Origin: a virus
Reading direction: 5' to 3' (one strand)
Virus record (IMG/VR): IMGVR_UViG_3300017971_000743
Span: 1-24,455 of that record
DNA length: 24,455 nt
The notes beneath the pieces were generated by a model. That model was not told the origin of the DNA. It saw nothing but the letters and a program-made list of their open reading frames with translations, and did no database searches. The position numbers and the translations under genes are program-made. Below, in pieces: positions 7,044-15,300 of this stretch (position 1 is its first letter; every line of letters begins with the position of its first letter).

Positions 7044-7328
7044 TCACGCTCCGCTACTGTTTAAGATTTTATGTCGTAATTCTTCATGAAAGTCATGGCA
7101 AGCCCCGCAATTTTTGTCCTGTTTCTTGTCCATTAATATTAATACCTCAACCGTTCTTTCTGCACAATGCTTGATATTTTCAATGTCCTTGTCCTGTTTG
7201 TCAAGCTGTACCGATATTTTTTTCTCCCAAATCAAATAGGAGCGAATCGCGATCCAAATCGCTACTGCGCATACTGTGACAGGAATACCAATCCTATTTA
7301 TCATCTCACCGACAAATGTTAGTTCCAT
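7044..7328 (-). CDS. Small single-span membrane protein, holin candidate
   Basis: A 94-residue protein with one clear membrane segment (about residues 13-33, GIPVTVCAVAIWIAIRSYLI) followed by a charged helical region and a C-x-x-C pair (GACHDF) near the end. Size, single N-terminal span and long charged cytoplasmic tail fit one type of phage holin or spanin-like protein. A purine-rich GGGGGAG stands just before the start. There is no endolysin gene next to it, so the lysis role is uncertain. Confidence 0.5.
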   Translation of the reverse strand: MELTFVGEMINRIGIPVTVCAVAIWIAIRSYLIWEKKISVQLDKQDKDIENIKHCAERTVEVLILMDKKQDKNCGACHDFHEELRHKILNSSGA

Positions 7329-7349
7329 TACTCCCCCGTAAATATTTTA

Positions 7350-8972
7350 TTAGCTATGCTTGTGAACAGACATGGTGCTATATAATCCTAAAATGTCGTT
7401 AAGGATAGTTCCCGGTGCTGTTAATATCACCCAACAAGTAATGAGGTCTCCGGCTAATAGTTCGAAATACGTATCGACCGATATAGACCTTGTGAGAGTA
7501 GGAGCAAGACCGGGAAAATCGTCTTTAAACTCTTTTCTCGGCACACCATTTATCCATATCTGGATCGTAAAATCAACCGCTGGACCGGGTGGGAAATCAA
7601 ATTCAAGTGTTGATGTAATATGGTAACATCCATTTATCGGAACTGTAAAGGTGCCTATTGCCGGATTATAGAACTGTGTCCCGGTCGCAACAAAATGAGA
7701 ATCATAAAGAACTGCGTCAAAAACGACTTGTGCGGCACCAACACCGGGTATTACTATCGGGGCTATTTGCACACATGCTTTGGCCCTTGGCGGATTGGCA
7801 ATGGATAATGGCCCCCAGATGTGTTCCGAGCTGCCGTCTGAGCCATCATTCGCGACAATAAATTCAAACACTCCGGCACCCGGAGCTGCAAGGCCGGGAA
7901 TTGGAATATCATTAATATCGTCATAAAACATATAAAGCGTATTAATTCCAAAGCCACCAACGTTCTGAGCCGTCGCGTTAGAACTGTAATTATTATGATG
8001 ACTATACATTATTTGATGGCCGATAAGTCCGGCAAGATTGAAGATTACATGATTCCCACCAGCGTTTACTCGATACATCTTAATGTGGTTTTCTTTGACG
8101 AAATATTCATTACCACCTGTATCGTTAATGTAGAAAAAAACCGTCGATGTATTGCCAGCCACGTCTTCTTCCTGAAACAAGGCTATATTGTTAAAGAATC
8201 GGAAATCCACATCGCCAGCGTTTAACGAAAAGACTCTATATGTATCATCATCGTCTTCGGTATAAATCTTAAATTCGCTGTCCCTGAAATAGACCGTAGT
8301 CGGCCCGTCGAAATAGAACAATTCATGAGTCTGCGCACCGACCACCGAGCCGCCAAGACGTACTTCGAAATAACAATCGTCAAATATGTATTCGTTCGAA
8401 AAGAGAAGTTCTATAAATCTACGTGCTGCGGTGGTGTCATACGTCGCGACAAAACTACAATTTCTGATGTGCAGCTTATCTGTATTAATGCTTCCACCTG
8501 TTAGAAGTGGAACTGCGATTGAAGCATTTGGCCTAAATTCTATATTTTCTAACGAGCTTTCTTGACCCGGAAAGTCATATGTTCCTTGGACCCTCACACC
8601 GTCTGATTTCGTGCCAAGGCCGACGAGTGAGACGAAATCTGCTCCTGTTAAATTTTCTGTATAAACACCGGGACAGATATGAATGATCCATGGTTCTGAT
8701 GCTGAGGGAGTTTCTGTAACCGCAAAATCTATCGCGTCTTGAATCGAACTGAAATCACCATTATCGTCCGGGGAAACAACAACTGCCCTGTCGCAACAAG
8801 CACAACCAACGTCTGAATCGGGATCGGTATAAGCAGAACCACCAGAATAAGCATTTGAGTCAAATCGCTGGAATACTTTTTCTTTGAAATCCATTAAATC
8901 AATCGCGATCCTGCCGATTGTTCTCGCGAGAGTTTTACGCTTATTTCGATATGGAGGGAATCCAGTACTCAT
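7350..8972 (-). CDS. Tail spike/fibre: beta-helix with C1q-like C-terminal domain
   Basis: A 540-residue protein. After an N-terminal attachment part (1-60) comes a pectin-lyase-like beta-helix from about 64: VVVSPDDNGDFSSIQDAID is the usual first turn, then HICPGVYTENL, and further turns to about 365. The last 145 residues (about 395-540) have the C1q/TNF-like pattern: GTFTVPINGCYHI, IQIWINGV, then LLAGDLITCWV. Such domains form trimeric heads and bind ligands. The protein is thus likely a trimeric host-binding spike, possibly cutting or binding a surface polysaccharide; catalytic residues were not identified. It overlaps the hub gene by 4 bases (ATGA), with GGAG before the start. Confidence 0.75.
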   Translation of the reverse strand: MSTGFPPYRNKRKTLARTIGRIAIDLMDFKEKVFQRFDSNAYSGGSAYTDPDSDVGCACCDRAVVVSPDDNGDFSSIQDAIDFAVTETPSASEPWIIHICPGVYTENLTGADFVSLVGLGTKSDGVRVQGTYDFPGQESSLENIEFRPNASIAVPLLTGGSINTDKLHIRNCSFVATYDTTAARRFIELLFSNEYIFDDCYFEVRLGGSVVGAQTHELFYFDGPTTVYFRDSEFKIYTEDDDDTYRVFSLNAGDVDFRFFNNIALFQEEDVAGNTSTVFFYINDTGGNEYFVKENHIKMYRVNAGGNHVIFNLAGLIGHQIMYSHHNNYSSNATAQNVGGFGINTLYMFYDDINDIPIPGLAAPGAGVFEFIVANDGSDGSSEHIWGPLSIANPPRAKACVQIAPIVIPGVGAAQVVFDAVLYDSHFVATGTQFYNPAIGTFTVPINGCYHITSTLEFDFPPGPAVDFTIQIWINGVPRKEFKDDFPGLAPTLTRSISVDTYFELLAGDLITCWVILTAPGTILNDILGLYSTMSVHKHS

Positions 8973-11491
8973 TCTAATACTCCGGCACCGTATTCTGTGC
9001 CTGATAGTTCTGTGTTTCGGTCGTTCATCGAAATGTTTTGAACCAGAAAGTATAAATCCTCATCCGCTGTTGCTCTGTAATCATCCACGGCATGAACCGT
9101 GTCGAATATTTTAATTCTTGGATCAAAACCGTGTCTTGTCGATACGTCACGATAAATTCTTATTACCTCGTCAAGAATCAAATAGGCGCGATCAAGGGCT
9201 TGGGCTTCCGTAAATACTATTCCCTGATTGTCCAGTTTTGTCGTATGTCCAACATTTGTCGTTTTCTTGATTAGGTGAGGATAATAATCTCTGACAAATG
9301 CTGAATCTGCCGTGCTGCCACCGATGAAGTGTCCGCCTTCACCCTCTGTATAAGGACCAGTCCCGTCTGAAAAAACTAAGGCTCCCGGACCTGATGGAAG
9401 TGTTCCGTTGTTTTGATAAACAAGTTCTACACAATTGGGACCTGTGGGCGCGTTTATAGTTTCAATAATGGACCAGTGATCCAAATCTCCGTTTTGTGCA
9501 ATATAATCACCGACCTGTGGTTCGCCGGGGGCTCCAAAATTTGTACCAACTCCCGTCACGGTCCAAGGCGGACCACCTGCATTGAAGGTAATGGTACCAA
9601 GTCCTAATTGTCTCGTTCCATGAGCGACTTCGCCTTGAATACAAGCACTGATGCAAATCTCTTGACTGCCATAAATGATTAATTCCCAAAATCCTATTGA
9701 ACGTTCAGGCCCAGAACTCACCCATTTGAAAGGCCTGCATTCTATTATGATATATCTCACTGTGGCGATTCCTTCTAGGTCAAAATCGCGCGATTCGTTA
9801 GAGAACATCTCAAACTCGACCGTTTCTGGTGAAAGTGGAGAATAAACCACATCATCTGTCGAGCCTAATAGAGTCACGCCCATTGCAAAATTATTTACAT
9901 TCTTCGACCACCATCGATATAAAATAAAATGGCTCAGGTCATAAATATCACCAAGGTCAATTTTTACATATTCGTGATATCCCGCGGCTGGACTTGATTG
10001 ATAAACGGCGTATTCGGTTGATAAATCACCGTCGTTAAGTGCTGTGATCGGCCCCGATCCGGCATGAACCGTCCAGCCTGCAATTTCAGCAAGTGCTGTC
10101 AAGACTACTGCTGGATCAGTGATAAGATTTTTTGCCCGACCAATTATTCCTGTCACTGTGACGGCTGTGGCAAAATCTTCTGTGGTAGAAGTGAGTCTTA
10201 GACCATTTTCTAAAACCGGACCAGTGTCTATAATATCGGGATCAGGTGCGGTCAATGCCCTTACCTGCTGTCCACGAACCTTATCATTTTCATGATCGTA
10301 CCAAATCTTATAGCCCTTTGAATCGGCATAATTCTCTTGAAGCTTTCTGTATAGTTCTGCCGCCGTACCGTCACATTTGAGCCATTTAATATTCGAGAGA
10401 TTAATGCCAGATTCCATAAGACCTGAGACAAAAGCCGCGCCAGAAGCTCCGGGGGTACCCCCGATTTGATCGTATGGATATTTAATTGTCAATAAGAAAT
10501 CATTAGTAATAGAATCGACAATTGCGAGTACCGGAGAAACGCTGTGAAGCGCAAACCTGTCGCCCTCTTTAAGTTCTGTGGTAAATAATGTACCCACTCC
10601 CGTCACTGTAAGATATGGCGGTGCATTCACAAAAGTCACGGTGCCTGTTAGATTGGTAATTAATTGGGCCTCAGTAAATCCGCAGCCCTGTGACACACAA
10701 TCATCGGGCAATGAAAGCATATATTCTATTACGTCGGCAAGTTCTAGTGTTCCCTCGATATAAACCGAAACTTCAACTAGTCTGAATACTGCAAGAGCAC
10801 CCTGATCGTTTGCAAATCGTATTAATCCAAGAGGCTCGTCAACGATAAATTCTGATGCCGCAACAGGGTCCCATGATGGGCCGTTTTGAATCTCTACCTC
10901 AAATACTCCGGGGACGAAAGCACGGTTTGTTCCAAAGATATTTTCTGCCCATGTCTGGCCCGGTGCTGTTGGATCGATTTCATAGGTATAATAAGTCCCT
11001 GCATCGTCATAGATTCCTGTAGGATCATGGCGCAACGTCGCATTGGAATTTGGCCCGTTGATATCTGCTTCAAGTTCTGTAGGAGCCAAGGCTTTTTGTA
11101 ACTTATTCATCGGGCATACTGCTTCAACTACCAGTTTGGAGTCGATTATTTGTGGCGTTCGTATTGTTCCACGAAACAGATATTCTGTCTCTGGCCCCAA
11201 TGAGGTTTGTACCGTACATGAAAATCTCGAATCCGCCATAAGCTGTAATGGATTGTCATGATTAAATTCTTCGAATAATTCCCAATCATCAACCCCTATG
11301 TCGTATCGCGCATTGCCAATGACCGGATTAGCGTCTGAAATTACAATTCCCCATCCGTTGTTTTTTATTTTTAACTCGGTCCATGAGCCATCAATCGCGG
11401 CTTCATAACCGTTTCTTACTTCTAGCGTATAGGAACGGTCAACTGCTAAGTTGTCTTCTATAATTGTATCTATTGCAGAGGTCCAAGCCAT
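8969..11491 (-). CDS. Large tail hub/tip protein with F5/8 type C domain
   Basis: An 840-residue protein if ATG 11491 is used (TAATG overlap with the upstream stop and GGGAG before it); an upstream start at 11542 is possible but less likely. The N-terminal 250 residues and the C-terminal 130 resemble hub-like tail proteins of siphoviruses. In between are two copies of a beta module (about 282-355 with VTGVGTLF and GD; about 630-710 with VTGVGTNF and GD), a segment with KGYKIWYDHE, and an F5/8 type C (discoidin) domain at about 462-608, with YVKIDLGDIYDLSHFILY and a closing WELIIYG strand. Discoidin domains often bind carbohydrate. By position and size it is a gpJ-like tip protein that touches the host. 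Confidence 0.7.
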   Translation of the reverse strand: MAWTSAIDTIIEDNLAVDRSYTLEVRNGYEAAIDGSWTELKIKNNGWGIVISDANPVIGNARYDIGVDDWELFEEFNHDNPLQLMADSRFSCTVQTSLGPETEYLFRGTIRTPQIIDSKLVVEAVCPMNKLQKALAPTELEADINGPNSNATLRHDPTGIYDDAGTYYTYEIDPTAPGQTWAENIFGTNRAFVPGVFEVEIQNGPSWDPVAASEFIVDEPLGLIRFANDQGALAVFRLVEVSVYIEGTLELADVIEYMLSLPDDCVSQGCGFTEAQLITNLTGTVTFVNAPPYLTVTGVGTLFTTELKEGDRFALHSVSPVLAIVDSITNDFLLTIKYPYDQIGGTPGASGAAFVSGLMESGINLSNIKWLKCDGTAAELYRKLQENYADSKGYKIWYDHENDKVRGQQVRALTAPDPDIIDTGPVLENGLRLTSTTEDFATAVTVTGIIGRAKNLITDPAVVLTALAEIAGWTVHAGSGPITALNDGDLSTEYAVYQSSPAAGYHEYVKIDLGDIYDLSHFILYRWWSKNVNNFAMGVTLLGSTDDVVYSPLSPETVEFEMFSNESRDFDLEGIATVRYIIIECRPFKWVSSGPERSIGFWELIIYGSQEICISACIQGEVAHGTRQLGLGTITFNAGGPPWTVTGVGTNFGAPGEPQVGDYIAQNGDLDHWSIIETINAPTGPNCVELVYQNNGTLPSGPGALVFSDGTGPYTEGEGGHFIGGSTADSAFVRDYYPHLIKKTTNVGHTTKLDNQGIVFTEAQALDRAYLILDEVIRIYRDVSTRHGFDPRIKIFDTVHAVDDYRATADEDLYFLVQNISMNDRNTELSGTEYGAGVLE

Positions 11492-12024
11492 TATGTTCGT
11501 GACTCCCAAACAACTGAGGTTACGTCGTTCCAGTCTGACCAAGCCCCGCTTAGGGTTATTTCAAGGCCAAATTTCATATTGAGCGGCGCGTTTTGTCTCG
11601 AAAAATGCATCTGTGTCGTATCGTCCAGAGTTGCTTGTGCCGCGATTTCTACTGGTAAATCTGTCAAGTAGCAAACATAGGCCTTTGGCGGTGAATTATT
11701 AATCCCACGTAAAAACAACGTTATCGTATCGTGATATTTGTAGTGATGATAGAAATTGGCCGCTAAATATCTCCAGTCTCCAAGATACTGAATCACGCTC
11801 TGTTCGTCGATATAAATAGTGGGTATTGATAAAACGCCCTTAACTTCGTAATGTATCTTGGTGTCGTGCATCGTTAAATCTCGACCGTCGCGGAGCGTTT
11901 GGATTATGAAATTATTGCTCATTTTCGCGTCTAGGTCGAAAATTTCAAGGTCGTAACCAGTCCCGGCAGCGACGGGTTCACCTGCTGCGTCTAAGGTTTG
12001 ATATGTCCATATTCTTAGGGTCAT
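11491..12024 (-). CDS. Probable distal tail or tail-tip assembly protein
   Basis: A 177-residue protein from ATG 12024, which overlaps the tape-measure stop (ATGA); an ATG at 12051 would add 9 residues. It has a beta-rich look, with no recognised motif except a SGAWSDWNDV segment near the end. It lies between tape measure and hub, the place of distal tail (Dit) or gpL/gpM-type proteins in siphoviruses. The role is inferred from position alone. Confidence 0.6.
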   Translation of the reverse strand: MTLRIWTYQTLDAAGEPVAAGTGYDLEIFDLDAKMSNNFIIQTLRDGRDLTMHDTKIHYEVKGVLSIPTIYIDEQSVIQYLGDWRYLAANFYHHYKYHDTITLFLRGINNSPPKAYVCYLTDLPVEIAAQATLDDTTQMHFSRQNAPLNMKFGLEITLSGAWSDWNDVTSVVWESRT

Positions 12025-14489
12025 GAATCGAAATGTTCTCCATTTTCCCAACCGCCGAACGAATAATCTAAGACTCGACCGTGAGGGTCTACGGCAAGTC
12101 TATCTGATCGACCGCTCAGAACAAAACTGGACGGAAGAGTAAAGCCGAACTGAAAGAAATCTTCCCAATTTGAGATGAAGGTATAGCTTAAATTATTCAT
12201 ATCGCTACCGGGCATTTTCTTCTTGCCCCCACCGAGAAGACCACCGAGAAGGCTTATTCCTGCTCCAATGATACCACCGCCAAAGGCTCCGACGATGCTG
12301 CCGAATAATCCGCCTCCCCCGATATTTGCCGTGATTCTAGTCGATATATGTTTCTCTAATATCTTACCTAGGTCATTAAATATGTTCTGGATCGTTTTCG
12401 AAATATTGCCACTGACAATTGAGCGTCCAAGCTTAGAGAATCCTTTTATGATCGCGTCGTTCAAAGAATCCATAACTTCACTGGTGCCGGATTTAATCGG
12501 ATGCTCGCGGCCAGTACCCCTTATTTTTCTCGGCTTACCCGGACCTTCTTTTTCCGACAAATTATAGACCTTGGTCACGTCCATAAATAAGGGGTCTTTC
12601 GGGTCAGATATTTTTTTATTGAAAAGAATTATCCTTTCTTCGATTTCCTCTAAAGTCTTGAACCAAACCGCTTTCATCGCTTCGAGCATTTCAGGAACGA
12701 TACTGCCAAATACGAGGCTTACACCAAGGTTATAAAACAGGTCGATTAATCTATCTTTCCACCCATCGGTGAAAGTCGCGATGTCATTGAATATTTTAGT
12801 GAACCATTCATAAATATCATTGACAATATCTATTACAGTGTTGAGAAGAGCTTGCCATGCCAAGTCCCAATCACCATTAATGATGTGCATCCCGGCTTCC
12901 AATAATCCGCCAAGGGTATGAAACAAGATTTCAAACGCTGCCTTAATGGTGTCCCAGATTGTAAAAGCTGTGACTTTAATAACTTCCCAGACAGCGTTCC
13001 ATGCCGCCATTATTGTCGGTCCCCATGTGTTCCAGAAATCCTGAATCGCGGTAAGAATCGTTATCCATGTCTGCCTGATAAGAGGAAGGTTTTCTAGGAA
13101 CCAAGCCTTGATCGGCTCCATCCATCTCAAGACTTCTTCTTGTAAGAACTTGGTCTCGCTAACGATCCAGTCCCAATTTTTAACAATAAGAGCCACTCCA
13201 GCGATGATTGCAGCGACCAAAATTCCCCATGGGCCTGTCATGGCGGTAAACGCTACTCCGATTGCAGGTGCCACGGTCAGGATTTGGCCCAATAACATGA
13301 GAAGTGGCCCAAGAGCCGCGACTACCCCGGCTATTACTAATCCGAGTCTAATCATTGCCGGGTCTGCTTCGGCGAGACCTGAGACCCAAGCTGTAAGCTT
13401 TTCGGCAAATTCTGTCAATGCTTCCAATAGGCCTGTTTCCCCAATCGCAATCATCAGGCCCTCAAACGCAGATTGTAGTTTAATCAATTGCCCGTTAAGG
13501 CCTTGCATCTGAGTCTCGGCGATATTTGCGGCAAGACCATCAACGTCGCCAAGTGCGGCGGTAAATTTTTCTAATTCTTCCGTGCCTTGATTCAGGACGT
13601 TTATCATTGCGGGTCCGGCACGAACCCCGAATATTTCGACAATTGCCGCACCCCTTTGAGTAGAGGTATAGAGCTTTTCATCAAAAGCACGGCTTAAATC
13701 GATCAGGACTTGGGTCATTCCACGAAAGTTGTTTTCTGCATCTACTGTTTGTACACCGAGTTCGTCAAGAACGACTTGTGCCGATGGAACTACATCGATA
13801 AGCCTGACAAGGCCTTGTCGTAGAGAAGTACCAGCCATGCTTGCTTGGATACCAGCATTACCAAACATTCCAAGAATTGCACTGGTTTCTTCAAACGAAA
13901 GACCGAATGCCGTAGCGACTGGAGCGGCATATCGCATCGCTTCGCCTAGTTGTACAAGATTAGTATTTGCACTTGTGAAGGTGCCTGCCATAACGTCCAT
14001 TGCATGGCCGAGTTCTTCGACAGGCATTCCCATTCCGGTTAAAATGTTTGAAGCGATATCTGCGGCTTCTGCAAGGTCCATATTTGCAGCAGCGGCGAGA
14101 TTTAAAACATCTGGCATTGCCGCAGCAATTTCATTGACTTCAAATCCGGCCATTGCCAGAAAGTTCATACCTTCTGCGGCTTGTGTCGCGGAGAATTTTG
14201 TGGTGCGGCCTAATTCCTGAGCCACAGAATTCAGGAGTTCCATTTCTTCCGCCGTGCCTTGAGTCACAGCAGCGACTTGATTCATGGCTTGTTCAAAATT
14301 GGCCGCCATCCGCACAGCATTGATACCAAGGCCGACAATTGGAAGAGTCAGTGCGGTTGTAAGCGTTCTACCAACCGCCCTCATTCTTGTACCTGTAGCT
14401 TGTAGAGCGTTTAGAAATTGCTGATTCTCAAGACTTAATCGGACTTGAAGATTAAATACTTCTCCCATACTTCCAAGTAAGCTTGTCAT
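12021..14489 (-). CDS. Tail tape measure protein
   Basis: An 822-residue protein. Residues about 85-290 match the PhageMin_Tail (TP901) domain of tape measures, including FSATQAAEGMNFLAMAGF (99-116) and the repeated Ala/Gly-rich helices after it. Hydrophobic segments lie at about 43-60, 384-416 and 421-436, and a Gly-rich hydrophobic stretch near the end, typical for proteins that enter the host membrane during DNA injection. The length of tape measures sets tail length; at about 0.15 nm per residue this would give roughly 120 nm. It overlaps the end of the GT frame by 4 bases. Confidence 0.85.
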   Translation of the reverse strand: MTSLLGSMGEVFNLQVRLSLENQQFLNALQATGTRMRAVGRTLTTALTLPIVGLGINAVRMAANFEQAMNQVAAVTQGTAEEMELLNSVAQELGRTTKFSATQAAEGMNFLAMAGFEVNEIAAAMPDVLNLAAAANMDLAEAADIASNILTGMGMPVEELGHAMDVMAGTFTSANTNLVQLGEAMRYAAPVATAFGLSFEETSAILGMFGNAGIQASMAGTSLRQGLVRLIDVVPSAQVVLDELGVQTVDAENNFRGMTQVLIDLSRAFDEKLYTSTQRGAAIVEIFGVRAGPAMINVLNQGTEELEKFTAALGDVDGLAANIAETQMQGLNGQLIKLQSAFEGLMIAIGETGLLEALTEFAEKLTAWVSGLAEADPAMIRLGLVIAGVVAALGPLLMLLGQILTVAPAIGVAFTAMTGPWGILVAAIIAGVALIVKNWDWIVSETKFLQEEVLRWMEPIKAWFLENLPLIRQTWITILTAIQDFWNTWGPTIMAAWNAVWEVIKVTAFTIWDTIKAAFEILFHTLGGLLEAGMHIINGDWDLAWQALLNTVIDIVNDIYEWFTKIFNDIATFTDGWKDRLIDLFYNLGVSLVFGSIVPEMLEAMKAVWFKTLEEIEERIILFNKKISDPKDPLFMDVTKVYNLSEKEGPGKPRKIRGTGREHPIKSGTSEVMDSLNDAIIKGFSKLGRSIVSGNISKTIQNIFNDLGKILEKHISTRITANIGGGGLFGSIVGAFGGGIIGAGISLLGGLLGGGKKKMPGSDMNNLSYTFISNWEDFFQFGFTLPSSFVLSGRSDRLAVDPHGRVLDYSFGGWENGEHFDS

Positions 14490-15276
14490 ATTTCTAGATT
14501 CTCAAATCTGCGGTCTAATTCTTTAATATCAGACAATATGCCTTTTCTCGCTTCGTCGGCCTGTTCTTTTGTCGAAAACTGACTAACTCCAATATTGAGA
14601 AGTGCTTTTCTTAGTGTATTTAAATCGCTGAGATAAGAAACGGAACGAATCCTGCAAACTCGCTCGCCCAAGGTCCAAAGTTTAATATCACCTAGCTGGT
14701 ATCCGTTTTCTACAAGACGGGCTTCTGCTCTAAACCAGCCTGTCCGAGCAGAATCTCCTTCATCCGACTGTAGTCTTGTGACAAAAAACGTTGTAGCCTC
14801 GGACCGATGTTATGCATGAAGATTTGAACGATGAATTCAATCACTACAAATCCATCGCCCTTAATCTCGTCATAACTGATATTTGTACCCATCTCAATAA
14901 ATAGCTTTGCAAGACTTGGTATTTTAGAAAGTGTCTTAGCTAATTTCGCCGGGTCCAGAAAATCTTTAAAAATAGTATTAAGTTCGTTCGAAGATACGGG
15001 AGCAGTTTCTTGCGATTCCACTCCCGCCTCCGAACGATTAATACTACTGGCTTTTAACGAAATTTGGACAAATTCATGGATGATCGGACGTATAAGTTCA
15101 GAAATTTCACGTGATCCCTTGTCGATCATATCGGCGGGAAGGGGTAATATTTTTACCTCATGACGCGTACCGTTTTCATCTTCGTACTGAACGATTTTGG
15201 GCCGTGTCGCGCGAATAACTTCTGCTTCTAAAGCTTCATTTGGAGTCGGTTCGTTCGGATTTGTTTCATTAGCCAT
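14486..15276 (-). CDS. Tail assembly chaperone GT, made by -1 frameshift
   Basis: The first 165 codons are those of the G protein. At T TTT TTG (14788-14782) a -1 slip continues the frame from 14782 to 14486 and gives 98 more residues, beginning VTRLQSDEGDSARTGWF and running into a helical end. The -1 frame is closed by TAA eight codons before the slip site and is then open past the G stop codon, and the added part looks like real protein. If translated separately the second frame would start only at a TTG (14671) with no ribosome site. This is the lambda G/GT arrangement in the usual position directly before the tape measure. Role: binds and chaperones the tape measure and recruits tail tube protein. 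The product would be about 263 residues. Confidence 0.7.
14710..15276 (-). CDS. Tail assembly chaperone G
   Basis: A 188-residue, mainly helical, acidic protein made by ordinary translation from ATG 15276 to the TAG at 14712-14710. No conserved motif is obvious, but size, helical nature and position between tail tube and tape measure fit the G-type chaperone. A ribosome site (AAGGAG) precedes the start. Its last 23 residues (from after the slip site) are replaced in the GT form. Confidence 0.7.
   Translation of the reverse strand: MANETNPNEPTPNEALEAEVIRATRPKIVQYEDENGTRHEVKILPLPADMIDKGSREISELIRPIIHEFVQISLKASSINRSEAGVESQETAPVSSNELNTIFKDFLDPAKLAKTLSKIPSLAKLFIEMGTNISYDEIKGDGFVVIEFIVQIFMHNIGPRLQRFLSQDYSRMKEILLGQAGLEQKPVL
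14723..14753 (-). other. Stem-loop downstream of the slippery site
   Basis: TTCTGCTC and GAGCAGAA are perfectly complementary (8 bp, 15-base loop). The stem begins 28 bases after the slippery heptamer, farther than the usual 5-9 bases, so a stimulating role is possible but unproven. Confidence 0.4.
14782..14788 (-). other. Slippery heptamer T TTT TTG for -1 frameshifting
   Basis: On the minus strand the G frame reads CGT TTT TTG TCA, so the last T of CGT plus TTT and TTG form an X XXY YYZ heptamer in the correct phase. It lies in the 3' part of gene G inside the overlap with the open -1 frame. Confidence 0.7.
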
Positions 15277-15300
15277 AGTAGTATTTTTCTCCTTATCGTA

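Noticed and set aside
12223-14220. Long plus-strand open frames opposite the tape measure and capsid genes
   Set aside because: They are antisense shadows of minus-strand genes with clear family matches, and their translations are low-complexity Ser/Ala/Pro runs.
14486-14671. 61-residue protein with TTG start as an independent gene
   Set aside because: No ribosome site precedes the TTG and the frame is open and protein-like 37 codons farther upstream to the slippery site, so it is better read as the end of the GT protein.
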